Part shown: positions 10,915 through 21,900 of the stretch, one piece after another
Layout of the letters: every line of letters begins with the position of its first letter
How positions within the stretch are numbered: the stretch's first letter is position 1
Assembly (NCBI GenBank): GCA_903772945.1
Contig: CAICTM010000106.1
Coordinates: 55,944 to 119,943 of the forward strand
Length of the DNA: 64,000 bases
Reading direction: 5' to 3'
From: Seminavis robusta
Taxonomy: Eukaryota; Bacillariophyta; Bacillariophyceae; Naviculales; Naviculaceae
Position numbers and translations under genes: made by a program
The notes under the pieces: generated by a model
Database searches by the model: none
The model's input: the letters and a program-made list of their open reading frames with translations, nothing else
Told to the model about the DNA's origin: nothing

Positions 10915-12266
10915 TTATTCCAGCCCAGCAGAAGCCCCCCAAATTGTGATAGCAGCCACAATCAGACTGGGTACTAGCAAAGGCCACATGGCAGCCCCGG
11001 CTGATTCAGTTTCATACTCTTCGTATGTTTTGAAGTATTGACTCTCTACATGAAAGGCAGCCTCAACTTCTCCTGCAGGGGGTTCCTCTTGTTGCAGCTC
11101 CCGGCGACGAATGATCCCATCTTCAGCTGGTGAGTGCACAGTCATTCGAACCAAAAATCTTCGATCCTCCAGCCTGAGTTTAATAGCTCCAAATCCTGTG
11201 AGTGCAACAGCACTGTACTCAAAGTAGTTGGCATCGAGAAGGAAATTCACCAGGCAGGTGTGTATGTTCGGATTTGAAGGCGTGTATTCACAGTACTTCT
11301 CTGCAAAGTATGTATTGGCCACCTGTGAGCTTGCGATCATGTGCTGAGGCTCTTGGGTCCCACCGGCATTAGCAATGTAGAGCTCCATGATGTCTTCTAC
11401 CTCAAAGATCATTCCATCAATCACATTGAAGCAAACACTGATGAAATTATCTTGCGTGATGACAGTTCCACCTTCTAGAGCTTCATGGGTGATTGGATTG
11501 CAAAAGTAGGCATTCAGTTCCCCAGGTCCTACCGAGTAGCTGAAGTTGTATGCATCCAGAAACTCCTGTTCAGCTTCCACTTGCATGCCCAGGTCCATGC
11601 CCAGGCCCATGCCACCGCTGTTGATTTCATCGTGTGGGGAAGATTGCCCTTCCTCATCATCCTCGTCCTCGCCCATCCCCTTGGTATATCCAATTGGGAC
11701 AAAGACATCTAGCTCATCCCAACTGACCATGAACCCATCAGTGTACAAGGACACCTGCACACAGAACTCCATCTCTGCATATGATTCATTGAAGCGAGTG
11801 TAGATGATGGGATTCTGCTCAAGCTCTTCATTAAAGTCCCACTCAATGATGCTCCCATTACCAATGCCATTGGGCTCCATGACTTTTGATGCATCGTATG
11901 TAATGCCAACAACTGGGGTGGCCATGGCAGATGGATAGACCACCCCGAGTTCTGTTTGGGGATCTGACGTTGCGAATCTACAGACATCATAGATTCTAAC
12001 CTCAACTTTGTTTGTGAATCCTTCAGCACCGCTACCTGTATTAAAGTGGATTTGACTAGCATTGGCCAATGTGATTCTCACGGCAATGGCGGGCACTGTG
12101 CAAAGGGACAACAATTGAGGAAGGTCGCAGATGTTGCATGATACACCACACTAGCTGCATGGTTGATTCAGGATGCTTACTTACCCTCCAGTTGAGCCAT
12201 GGCTCGTTGCAGGAAGCAACAGATGTTCAGGCCAAGAAGAACTATTGCCTTGTTGGCTTTCATCAT
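10915..12266 (-). CDS. Secreted surface protein, tandem family member 1
   Basis: Exons 12266-12185 and 12095-10915 (GTAAGT/CAG) give 420 residues. The first exon is a signal peptide (MMKANKAIVLLGLNICCFL...AMAQ). The mature part has a few cysteines and several N-x-S/T sites. Its middle linker is acidic (GMGEDEDDEEG) and followed by a Gly/Met-rich stretch. The end, SAGAAMWPLLVPSLIVAAIT, is a hydrophobic tail with small residues before it and almost nothing after, as expected of a GPI-anchor signal or a C-terminal membrane anchor. I recognise no named domain. It is about 80-90% identical to the gene at 13804-15184, a tandem duplicate on the same strand. In this copy the linker is continuous coding sequence, whereas the sister has an intron there. 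The function is unknown; a cell-wall or adhesion role is only a guess. Confidence 0.82.
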
Positions 12267-13803
12267 GTTTGTGTTGGTTCACAAAATATAGGGTGAAATG
12301 TGGTTTACTATGTGGTGAAAAAGGACTATGTGTGGGAAAAATGGACTCCAGACCTCCAGACTCCAGAGGTCGAGAGTTTAACTAAAGTGATAAGCGCAAA
12401 GGATGCTGAACCTATTCCCGTCTCACCGGGCATGACGGTTGCTTTCCACCGTGGATCATGGTAATACCGCAGGAGACACGGGTAAAAAGTAAGTTTCTCC
12501 CAAGGTTCTCTCCCACCGAACGTTTCCACCACACCGGGTCTCGGACTCCACCTTCTAAATCTCCGATTCATGGATACTTTGCTTCAAAAGAATACTAGTA
12601 CTAGCTAGTACTCTAGCTAGTAAGCGAGAACCACGAAAAAGACAGAACACGGAGAATTTTGAAGAAGGCTGAAAGTATCGTTCCCAACAGCACTGAAAGC
12701 GTCACCTTTTAAAATACTAAGGTGTTCGGGGGTTTAGAGTAGGGAAATTAAATACTCTTTTGGCCACAAACAGAAGCCCCATGCTCGTCTTCAAGTCTCG
12801 ACCTCATACACCCAAAAGGTTGGTATTCCCAGTCAATTGATCACCCAACAAAGGAACGAACGATGGACATCAGCCAAGGTTCGACGATCGACAAGCTCAA
12901 GTCGATCGATCGACAGTCTCAGTCCAGTCGAACGATTATTTCGTATCAGGGTAAACTGATTGTCACGTCTGTAGCCATGTCTCATTCATTTGTCTCTATG
13001 GACCAGCATGTCTCTATCGGGACCGTCAACTGGCTGCTTTTGCCTGTCCCGAATGTGTTGGCATCAAAAATTGAGGTCGCGCCTCCGCGCCTCTGCCATA
13101 CATGTACGGTACGGTACTGCCAATCGAAGCGAAGCGGAAGAATCAATCGAATGTCGAAGTAGAACACAACGGGGGGTTTAGAGTAGGGAAGTTAACCAAT
13201 CATTCAATGAAGCCGCCCCCCACAACCTGTTGATCCATGGAAGGCTGTGTTGGCTGGGTCTGTTGGTTGGAATTCTTGCTGCTTGTCGGCCACTCAAAAA
13301 AAGCCATCGTATGTTGCAGTATCGTGTTGGCTAGTAGTAGGCGGTAAGGGTGGCCTATGAGTGGACTATGGGAAGAAGATGGCTTTCCGATGGCTGTTGC
13401 AGTGCCGAAGAAGAAGCCATAACGAAGCCAAGGCTTTGATTCTTGGAGGCGACGTCTATGGAAATGGACTCCGGGGGTGGAGTGCAAGACGGACAGCCAA
13501 GAAGAGCAGACCAGCCAACGGAGGAAGGGTGGCAAGGAATGAGGTCAGTCGGTGAAAGGAGAAGGGATCAACGGGCAAAGACTATAGCGGTAGGGAACAA
13601 GAGGGCCACAATCGTCCCAATCGTAGTGGCTGGAGCTGGAACCCAGTCTTATTTCCAAAGTACTGGTCGCCTGATTTTTGCGGGGAAGTCCCATGGTGAT
13701 GAACACAAGATACTAATGGTTGAATGGAACGTATTCTATGGATTGCTGAAAGATCTTGACACAATTTTTTTTCAGCGGAGCATGCTGTGTTCTTCACTCT
13801 TGC
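12267..13803. other. Spacer between tandem paralogues
   Basis: About 1.5 kb with no convincing gene. It contains CTAG-rich sequence near 12595-12625 and two copies of a GGGGTTTAGAGTAGGGAA word (12727 and 13171), which bracket about 450 bases. Short frames such as 13443-13838 lack any motif and overlap the duplicated 3' flank from about 13690 onward. Confidence 0.5.
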
Positions 13804-15184
13804 TTACTCCAACAATGCAGAGGCTCCCCAAATGGTGATAGTAGCCACAATCAGACTGGGTACTAGCAAATGCCACATGGCAGCCCCGGCTGATTGAGTT
13901 TCAGACTCATCATATGTTTTGAAGTATTGATTCTCTACATGAAAGGCAGCCTCAACTTCTCCTGCAGGGGGTGGTTCCTCTTGTTGCAGTTCCCGACGAC
14001 AAATGGTTCCATCTTCTGCTGGCGAGTGCACAGTCATTCGAACCAAAAATCTTCGATCCTCCAGCCTAAGTTTGATGGCTCCGAATCCTGTGAGTGAAAC
14101 AGCTCTGTAGTCAAAGAAGTTTGCATTGAGAAGGAAATTCACCAGGCATGTGTGTATGTTTGGATTTGAAGGCATGTATTCACAGTACTTCTCTGCAAAG
14201 TATGTATTGGCCACCTGTGAGCTTGCGATCATGTGCTGAGGCTCTTGGGTCCCACCGGCATTAGCAATGTAGAGCTCCATGATGTCTTCTACCTCAAAGA
14301 TCATTCCATCAATCACATTGAAGCAAACACTGATGATGTTACCTTGCGTGATGACAGTTCCACCTTCTAGAGCTTCATGGGTGATTGGATTGCAAAAGTA
14401 GGCATTCAGTTCCCCAGGTCCTACCGAGTAGCTGAAGTTGTATGCATCCAGAAAGTCCATTTCTGCTCCCACTCGAATACCCAGGTCCATGCCACTGTAG
14501 ATTTCAGGAACCATGCAAAAGATTGATGAGTTCGAAAGCCAACAAGTGCAGCCAATGTAGATCAACACAAAAACCTTACCCTTCATCATCGTCCTCGCCC
14601 ATCCCCTTGGTATATCCAATTGGGACAAAGACATCTAGCTCATCCCAACTGACCATGAACCCATCAGTGTACAAGGACACCTGCACACAGAACTCCATCT
14701 CTGCGTACGATTCATTGAAGCGAGTGTAGACGATTGGGTTCTGCTCGAGCTCTTCATTAAAGTTCCACTCAATGATGCTCCCATTACCAATGCCATTGGG
14801 ATCTACAACTTTTGATGCATCGTATGTAATGCCCACAACCGGGGTGGCCATGGTAGATGGATACACCACCCCAAGCTCTGTTTGGGGATCTGATGTTGCG
14901 AATCTACAGACATCGTAGATTCTCACCTCGACTTTGTTTGTGAATCCTTCGACGCCGTTACCTGTATTAAAGTGGATTTGACTAGCATTGGCCAATGTGA
15001 TTCTCACGGCAATGTCGGGAACTGTACAAAGGGACAAACTTGAGTAAGACCAGATGTTGCAGGATTTACCAGCATGGTGGATTCAGGATGAATGCTTACC
15101 CTCCAGTTGAGCTACAGCTGGTTGCAGAAAGCAACAGAGGCTCAGGCCAAGATGAACTAGTGCCTTGGTGGCTTTCATCGTCAT
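13804..15184 (-). CDS. Secreted surface protein, tandem family member 2
   Basis: Three exons, 15184-15100, 15021-14580 and 14494-13804, give 405 residues in frame. Exon 1 is a signal peptide (MTMKATKALVHLGLSLCCFL...AVAQ) and splices at the same place as in the sister gene. The remainder matches member 1 closely, including the block SYSVGPGELNAYFCNPITHE and the hydrophobic C-terminal tail AAMWHLLVPSLIVATITIWG. An extra intron of 85 bases (14579-14495, GTAAGG/CAG) sits exactly in the acidic linker, and the mature linker is correspondingly shorter (GEDDDEG then GMDLG). An upstream in-frame ATG at 15295 exists, but the signal peptide starts at 15184, matching the sister. Likely surface-anchored; function unknown. 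Confidence 0.82.
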
Positions 15185-15621
15185 GGTTGTCTTTTGCAAA
15201 TGGTTTTCTTTACCACAAAAATGATGAAGAGCGTGCATGTTGATGGACGCCTCACAGGAGAATGCTTGGTTGCCGTCCACCGTAGATCTCTTCAAAGCAA
15301 AAGTTCCGTTACCGTAAAAAGAACGTCACTGTTGATCTTCAGCTTCTTTTTACTCCCCCGACTTCTTGGGTCAGGTTTCAGGAGTAACGAGGCCTCGAGT
15401 TTTGGACCACCATGATGACCCTCCATCCACAGCCAAACTGGACTAACACTACAATTCGATTTTCACTTGTCATTGTCATAAGTTTATTCCTGTTCACTGG
15501 ATAGGCGCAGTCATCTCCGAGCTCACTTGCTTTTTACTTGTGTTTGACTTGTGTTGCTTTGCTGTGGCCAAATAGCTGCAAGTAAAGCGAAGACGGCAAC
15601 GCTTCGCAAATAATCGCCACC
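15185..15621. other. Divergent promoter region
   Basis: About 440 bases between the divergent surface-protein and LRR genes. No TGACGTCA site or clear TATA element is seen. The LRR ATG has a CGCCACC context, a strong eukaryotic start. Confidence 0.5.
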
Positions 15622-16884
15622 ATGGTCAACACCGACACCTCTCAAGAGCAAGAATGCCCAAATGTGTGGGAAGACGCATACGAAGACTGGTATGCCTTGG
15701 ATGGCGATGACGACGAGCAGGTCGGGTCTTCCCAAATTCCCAATAGCAGCAGCGCCACAAAGCGGACAAGAGACGCGGAGGCAGCTGATCCCACGGCGCA
15801 CAGCGTCTCATCCTTTACCGAAGAACCATGTTTCTGGTGCGATGACTTTGATGATGGTGACGCAACAACCAAGACAAAGAGTACACGCGCCACCAGCTCG
15901 ACAACTGCAAGCTCCCGTCTTCCTTACCCTCGAAGGATTCCACAAAAGCACTTTCTAAGGGAGAAGCACTTGCAACGGTCATGTTCCCACAGCTTTCTCT
16001 GGGCAGTCCAGGGCTTCTTACTCTTCAATTTGATTCTGGGCTTGCTCTTCAATCCCCAGAAAGGACATGCACCTCCCGTGCATTATTTCATTCGATGGCC
16101 ACTGGAGACACCTCCACCGTTGCCGGTAGTGACACCCGCGCCGGGAAACAATACAGGCTACCCTCTGCGCCCTCTCACTACGGATGACTTGGGCCCCTTG
16201 CCCGGGTACACACTGGAAGCGCTCAAAGACGAATTTAAATCGCCCCAAAGTTTGGCGTTTCACTGGCTACAAGCTGACCACAATTGGAACACGTACTCGG
16301 TGGGTCGCCTCCGCCAGAGGTTCGCCTTGGCAGTGCTGTATTTCTCGACGAACCCTCCGTTCCAGCACACCTGGACTAGAACCGGGGATTGGCTATCTTA
16401 TGAGACTCACGAATGCGAATGGATGATGTTCATGGTGGATTCTGGGAAGAACCACCTGAAACCGATGAATCTCTGTACTGTCGATTCTGACGATGATCGT
16501 CATGTCGACGACAACGGCAGGACGAACGCCACTTCAATCAACTACGAAGCAGTACGTCGATTACACTTGAGCAACAACAATCTGGTCGGACACCTGCCAC
16601 CGGAAGTAGACCTGCTGTCATCCTTGACGGATCTTCGCGTGAATGACAATCGTTTGTCCGGGCAGGTTCCAGACGAATGGGGGTTTACCCAGGAACTTCC
16701 GGATGGTGGTGGTTTCCAGCCTCCATTGTGGTTTCGGCTGCATACATTGCATCTACAAAACAATGACGGGTTGTTGGGCGACCTTCCCTCGAACCGGTGT
16801 TCCATTGATGACTTGAAATACGACTGTGCCAAGGATGATGACAGGACAGGTGGCGGGCTTTGCGGGTGTGGGTGTCGTTGCTAG
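15622..16884 (+). CDS. Leucine-rich-repeat transmembrane protein
   Basis: A single-exon protein of 420 residues. Residues 1-120 are acidic, Ser/Thr rich and without a signal peptide. One membrane segment (SFLWAVQGFLLFNLILGLLF) follows near 125-145, so the long C-terminal part probably faces outside as a type II protein. A proline-rich stalk (LETPPPLPVVTPAP) leads to a conserved block, QRFALAVLYFSTN with WLS and ECEW, seen before the repeats in many diatom LRR proteins. LRR units then follow: RRLHLSNNNLVGHLPPEVDL, LTDLRVNDNRLSGQVPDEWG and LHTLHLQNNDGLLGDLPS. The end is cysteine-rich (CGCGCRC). No kinase domain is attached. A role as a surface receptor or in protein binding is inferred from the family only. 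Confidence 0.87.
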   Translation: MVNTDTSQEQECPNVWEDAYEDWYALDGDDDEQVGSSQIPNSSSATKRTRDAEAADPTAHSVSSFTEEPCFWCDDFDDGDATTKTKSTRATSSTTASSRLPYPRRIPQKHFLREKHLQRSCSHSFLWAVQGFLLFNLILGLLFNPQKGHAPPVHYFIRWPLETPPPLPVVTPAPGNNTGYPLRPLTTDDLGPLPGYTLEALKDEFKSPQSLAFHWLQADHNWNTYSVGRLRQRFALAVLYFSTNPPFQHTWTRTGDWLSYETHECEWMMFMVDSGKNHLKPMNLCTVDSDDDRHVDDNGRTNATSINYEAVRRLHLSNNNLVGHLPPEVDLLSSLTDLRVNDNRLSGQVPDEWGFTQELPDGGGFQPPLWFRLHTLHLQNNDGLLGDLPSNRCSIDDLKYDCAKDDDRTGGGLCGCGCRC

Positions 16885-17739
16885 CTAAGATAACTATCAA
16901 GCGACACAGTTACTGTAGTCCTCCTCCCTGAGCATCATCGCGTTCAAGGTACATGTAACAAGCCAGTTGAAATTGAACTTTTCCCTGTTTCCCCTTGATT
17001 GATAAGTTAGACGTGAAAGGTCCACCTCCAAAAGGGTTGTAGGATTCAACGACAGCACTGCTTTCACTGACAACAGCAGGTATAGAGAAGCATCCGCACA
17101 GTTGGTGGATTGAATACGAAGTGCTTTAGAAGCCCCTGCTTCGGCAAACTCCAAGGCTCCAGTATTGGTACCTAACCATGCCATCATAGACACAAATATC
17201 CTTCTGGCCCCAACTGTTTTAAAACTCGAAACGTCCTTGAAGGATTGGATGGCAATCTGCTTTCCAGGTCCAAGCTTACATCCAGCTTGGAGCCGACCTT
17301 CTATGAGTTACTGCGTACTTGCCCATCTAGCTTCAACAAGGTCCGGTGTTTAAAGGATGAAATGATTCATGGCAACATTCGTCTGCCCACTAACGTTTGG
17401 AGGTTTGATTAGAAACACTTCGATAGAGAAGGACCTTTGCATGTTATACCATTATCTATGCAATCACAACAGAAATCACAGGTTCCCATCCAGGACAGAG
17501 CAAACAGGCATTCCCTGACCAACCAGACAAGACACCATGTGTCATGTCATGTCCCAGAAAACTGAGCACACCCTTGCCTTCGAACCCCCTTCGTCGCGTC
17601 GGGACAACATACAAACTGCCCAGCGGTGGCAAGCTTATTGTTGTTGTCGTCATCACGTTTTCTGTCTCACGTCCTGCATGCATGCATCGCATCGCATCGC
17701 ATCCATCCAAAACTCAATCTCCACTTTTGTTGTTATGCA
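16885..17739. other. Intergenic, no gene recognised
   Basis: About 850 bases between two convergent genes. A minus-strand open frame of 98 codons at 16897-17193 shows no family motif. A GCATGCATCGCATCGCATCG microsatellite-like run lies near 17680. Otherwise unremarkable. Confidence 0.45.
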
Positions 17740-18919
17740 TCATGTCACAAGCGTCGTTTCATTGTTCCAAAATTGCGGATGCAGTTTGATATAGGAGAAT
17801 TCGTAGTATTTGCCATCACCGAATCCATTGACTTCCTTGCTGTACATGGCAAAGCCATTGCGTTTGAAGGACGTGAAAAAGTCAATTCCATGATCCCACT
17901 CTTTGGGCAATTCGTGTGTTTCAATCAGTACTTGTCGCATATGTGGATGCGCAATCCAATCCTTGTAGGAATCCCATTCGCATCCTTCGCAGTCAATTTT
18001 GAATATATCAATGACCCGATTTTCGTGTCCCAACTTTTGGAGTATTTGTGGAAAACTGGCAAATTCGCCTCGGGCGCGATTCTGTTGCGAGCCTTGTAAT
18101 CCGAGTTGATGAAAGTGCATATTGCGGGGGGCATTTTCGGGTCGATTGTAGTCTCGCGAATAGTCGAAAATGTGAATTTCACAGGCTTTGCTGGTGCCCA
18201 GATAATTGACCAGGCCATCTTCGAATTCGTAATTGCCATTGCTCCCCACAGAATAAATCAAACAGCCGTGTCCTTGTTCTTCTTGTCGTCGTTTGGCGAC
18301 CGTCACGAGTCGATGGGGATCGCAGACCTACAAAAAAAGGAATAGAAAAAAGTTAGAAACACTTGTAGAAGAGGGTTCCAAATGAGTGTTGTTTGTGTGT
18401 TTTTATGTGTTTCTTTCGTACATATTTGGGTCCATCTCCTACACCCCACACGCGCTTGACTTGAGGACAGCTAAAGACGGGGTTAAAGCTGTTGTAGTAC
18501 CAGAGTGCTGGATTCCCGTAGTGTCGTCTGGGATTGAACATATAGCGATGGTCAATCTGTGTCAATGCCCATTGTTGATGACGTTGCCAATCCACCAAGG
18601 GAATATCGTCAAAGTACCCGTACGAATCGTGAAATGCCTTGGCAAAGATATTATTGTTTGTGTTTGTCGTGTCCGTAGTAGTAGTAATTTTCTTCGTTGT
18701 TGTTGTGCTTGTGCTTGTGCTTGTGACGGCAGTTGTGACATTCTTGGCACTCGCCGGAGCTCCAAAGCCCTCAAAGGTCCCTCGGTACTTGCGAACATTA
18801 TAGCCAACCAAGCACACCAACAGAATCAACATTCCATAGCGACTGCTGGACTTGGAACCTGCAGAAGATGAAGATTCCTTTTTTCTTCGAGACGCCCTCG
18901 TCAGCAGATCCTTTGCCAT
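17740..18919 (-). CDS. Membrane-anchored methyltransferase-like protein (METTL24/Methyltransf_22 type)
   Basis: Exons 18919-18422 and 18327-17740 join in phase 0 (GTACGA/TAG) to give 361 residues. A short basic N-terminus precedes one membrane helix (YGMLILLVCLVGYNVRKY), then a Ser/Thr linker with (T/S)n runs, so it is probably a type II Golgi or ER protein. The catalytic part begins after CPQVKRVWGVGDGPKYVCDP. It shows a SAM-type glycine motif in CLIYSVGSNG, EIHIFDYS as the acidic loop, and FKIDCEGCEW followed by LIETHELP, typical of the FkbM/METTL24 group. I therefore infer an S-adenosylmethionine-dependent methyltransferase, perhaps acting on glycans or proteins in the secretory pathway. 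The substrate is unknown. Confidence 0.82.
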
Positions 18920-19414
18920 GGCTGTGTTGGTGATAATTAATCAGGATCGACTAGACTATGATGAGTGTTGTCAAAGAAATGAAACTGAATGTGTTGGTGG
19001 AAGGCTGGATATCTGAAAGATACCGTTCGGAAGCCAAGATTTCAAAATTTGGAGGCCAATTTCAGGGTCATTTTCTCAATTTCAAAATGTCAAAAGTCAT
19101 CTTTCGTTCAAGTTGCTTCAGTCATGATCAGGACTGGTGGCATAAGCAGGATTTTGCCTACCATAATCTATGCCCCCCCCATAGAGTAGCATTGCCAAAT
19201 CCTCATGGGAGGGGTACCCCTCCCCCAAAGGGGGTACCCTCCCCTAAATCTTGCAGAGTCTAGAAAATCCGTGATGCAACCTACTAGCAAATTAAAATGG
19301 ATGATGTCCAATGGCTTTAGAGCTTCTGCAGGCTGTGGACGGGTAAGGTTATACAGTGGATGTTTGACCCAAGCCTTCAAGATACTGGAGCGTGCCTCAT
19401 TCTGGAATCCCGGA
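18920..19414. other. Intergenic with palindromic GGTACC hairpin
   Basis: About 500 bases without a gene. At 19207-19245 GAGGGGTACCCCTCCCCC and GGGGGTACCCTCCCC form nested palindromes that could fold into a G/C-rich stem. The function is unknown; a transposon relic is possible. Confidence 0.5.
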
Positions 19415-19651
19415 TTTAGGGTAGGGTTTCGAAATAGGGTAGAGTTTGAAACTCTGCCCTAAATAATAGGGTAGAGTTTGAAACTCTGCCCTAAGTGGCA
19501 GAGTTTCAAACTTAGGGCAGAGTTTCAAACTCTACCCTCAATCGAAAAAACGGGACTGCGGGGTAAACACTATGAATCCGGCCAAGATTTAGGGCAGAGT
19601 TTGAAAGCCTGCCCTATTTTAGGGTAGAGTTTTGAAACCATGCCCTAAATT
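19415..19651. repeat. Palindromic AGGGTAGAGTTTGAAACTCT repeat cluster
   Basis: At least seven variants of (A)GGG(T/C)AGAGTTTGAAA and its complement are packed into 237 bases in both orientations. Single units such as AGAGTTTGAAACTCT are themselves palindromes. The cluster can form long cruciforms. It ends within a few bases of the truncated surface-protein pseudogene. Confidence 0.88.
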
Positions 19652-19652
19652 A

Positions 19653-20204
19653 TTCTTGCTGGCACAGTGCATTTGTGCTTGGGAACCTACCCCCCATTTT
19701 CCGGTACTAATCTTCGTGATCGAATCTTGCTAGAGCTGCTTCAGCCTCAAGAACTTGAAGACCACTGTGGAGAGCTCGATTATGCATTCTTCATTGCAGT
19801 GGATAGAGGCCACTTGGGAATGTTTGGTCAGCCCACGAGGGATCTTCCTGAGGGTGATCGTGTTGAAGAAATGTGTGGACCTGTCTTCTTCCACCAAATG
19901 GACCCTGCCACCAAGGTAGTTGAACAATCCAGCATGGATAAATTCCCTCGTGGTGCCCTCTACCCCCTGGAAAACCACAAGATGAGTGACATCTTGGAGG
20001 CTTTTGATTATATGCCAGTGTCAGATGCTGAGTATGACATCATCACAAACCATTGTGCTTTGTTGGTCCTCCATATGATGTGCTCTTTGGAGATTCCTGT
20101 TATCCAGGAAATGAAAGATTGGGTTGCTGATGAGCTCATGCGAAGGGACACCCATGACCTCATTATGTCCCTTGCCCAAAACAGTACCAACTTTGAGTTG
20201 CTTG
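19653..20204 (+). pseudogene. 5' fragment of secreted family gene, truncated and LTR-interrupted
   Basis: The translation matches the intact paralogues at 26245-27030 and 31789-31019 from the end of their signal peptides onward (LAGTVHLCLGTY, then RDRILLELLQPQELED). The first half of the signal peptide, the ATG and the shared upstream motif are missing, replaced by the palindromic repeat cluster. The frame is intact to NSTNFELL, where a gypsy element begins. The last four bases, CTTG at 20201-20204, are one copy of its target-site duplication. The remainder of the gene is at 24583-24768. Because it has neither promoter nor signal peptide, I call it dead despite the open frame. Confidence 0.88.
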
Positions 20205-20628
20205 TGCACTACGCTAAAAGCTAGTGTAAAGATCTTTCGAGTGTTTTGAGTTTGAGAGAATGAAGTTATGAGAGGATTAGAAAGCTATGAAAACTAATCA
20301 ACGAGAGAGATCCACACCAAAGGATCGTAGATCTGAACTCCCGCGGGAGACTGTAGAGTGTGATAGAGTAGGTTGCGGTAGCAATCCTACTCACTCCACG
20401 ATCCAAAAACGGAACGCGTGGAAGATTCGTCTGGCATTTATCTAGTAGCGTGGAAGTGCTCCACGCTGGCTAAATATCTAGAGCGATGTTTCATCATCAA
20501 CCTAGTATGACTAGAGCGGTCATTGAGAACCCTGTCTCAATGACTATTCACGAAAGACTCAGTCATGAGTCGAACTCAAACCCTATCTAGGATCGAGTCG
20601 CGAATAAGGCTAAGAGCCGTGTATTGCA
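20205..20628 (-). repeat. 3' LTR of the gypsy element
   Basis: 424 bases, TGCACTACGC...GTGTATTGCA on the plus strand. Near-identical to 24161-24582 and to 61466-61894. It contains CCGCGGGAG and paired CTCATGACT/AGTCATGAG words that can form short stems. Confidence 0.93.
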
Positions 20629-20899
20629 TTCGCCCCCTGACAAGGGTCACGGAAGGCACGACATCAGTCGGACGAGGAGAACATATGAATTAAAGTGCGG
20701 GGCACTCTCCGGAGATTGGATGTAGACATGTGCGTCGCACGATGGCAATCCTACAAGGGGATCAGGCCTTGTATGGGTGTAAATACCTTATGTTCCAAGT
20801 CTGTAACTGTGCCGCTATGGCGGTTGTATGTCGGAGCCGTACAGTGCCATTGTTATTGACTCGGTCTGTGTGGTAGGACCTTGTGCGTTGGCTGACCGT

Positions 20900-21200
20900 A
20901 CTAACGTTTTGATACTGATGAATCATCATAGTATCGTTGACATGTGTTGATGAGGGACACGTGTCGTGTTCTCCTTATTGGTGTTTTTCTGGATAAGTCG
21001 TGGCGACGTTCCTCGATGTATTTCCGGTTTGCTTTTGAAACGGATGTGGTGAGTCTTGTCACGATTGACGCGCTGAACTTGCGACGAAGTCCATGTTCAT
21101 CCCGGAGAGTCTTCTCGACTCTGCGCGGGACTCACGTTCTCTGTCCATGACAACGGTCATGGATACTGGGTAACCCACCTGTTTCAGAACGATGGTTACT
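20900..21200 (-). pseudogene. Integrase remnant in gypsy element
   Basis: This stretch matches 62160-62690 of the second copy, where the integrase DRGREF and EKTLRDEYG blocks are readable. Here the corresponding codons are eroded. At about 21215 the sequence jumps directly to the region that in the other copy lies near 63780, in the reverse-transcriptase/RNase H junction. Confidence 0.7.
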
Positions 21201-21339
21201 CCGTCTGCTGTCTGGAGCGCCTTGGTAGTTCATTGGTCCAATGAATCTACGAAGTTCCTTCCTGTTGGTAGGAAGAGCGATAGCTGGATCGCATCTTTTA
21301 TCTTTTTGGTTAAGGGTTGGCTTCCTTCTCGGTAGTCCA

Positions 21340-21900
21340 ATTGTCTAGATACTCCAGTTCTTCCTTTCGAGGAGGCCTTGTGTATTTGATTTCAATCCCG
21401 ACTTCTTGAAGTCTTTGGAAAGGTCATCTACATTCAACGCGATCGCTAGATCGAGTCCGTTAGGATATTGATCATCAATGTATGCCGGACATTTTCTAAG
21501 TCATGCATGCGTGTTTCCATCTTCTTTGGAAGATGTCGGGACTATTATAGGCCCATTGGCAACCTCTGGTACTCGTGCTTTCCCTTCGGGAGTGCAATGG
21601 TACAGTGTTGCTTCGAGTGAGGTGACAGCTCGATGTGGTAGTGTCCGTGTTCAGGTCTAGACAAGTAGCGCACTTGAATCCATCTAGGTTCAAGAGCATG
21701 TCCTGTATTTTTGGGATAGGATAAGGCTTCTGCTTGATCCGTTTGTTCGGTTCCCGAGTATCAGAGATGGATCGTACAGATCCTTCTTTCTTGGGAATGA
21801 TAAAAGTTGGTGCCACCCACTTGGAACGATTCACCTTCTTGAGTACTCCTGCCTCGCAGAGACGTTCAACTCCTTCTTAAGAGTGTTGGTATGGACCGTG
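21340..21900 (-). pseudogene. Reverse transcriptase domain, degenerate
   Basis: Reading the minus strand, EAGVLKKVNRSKWVAPTFII, PKKEGSVRSISDTREPNKRI, KQKPYPIPKIQDMLLNL and CATCLDLNTD are classic gypsy reverse-transcriptase blocks. The catalytic YIDD box is at 21471-21482. Frameshifts interrupt the segment between the CLDLN block and YIDD, so a functional enzyme is not encoded. Confidence 0.88.

Larger units (their letters stand above)
10795..15190. repeat. Tandem segmental duplication (two units of about 1.5 kb)
   Basis: The segment 10795-12270 (3' flank, coding exons and signal exon of member 1) is repeated at about 13690-15190. Similarity extends past the stop codons into non-coding sequence (AACACAAGATACTAAT and the CTTACTCC/CTTATTCC stop region), so the unit was copied as DNA rather than as mRNA. 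Confidence 0.85.

Noticed and set aside
16897-17193. Minus-strand 98-codon frame
   Set aside because: No recognisable motif and no signal peptide or splice partner; length is within chance.
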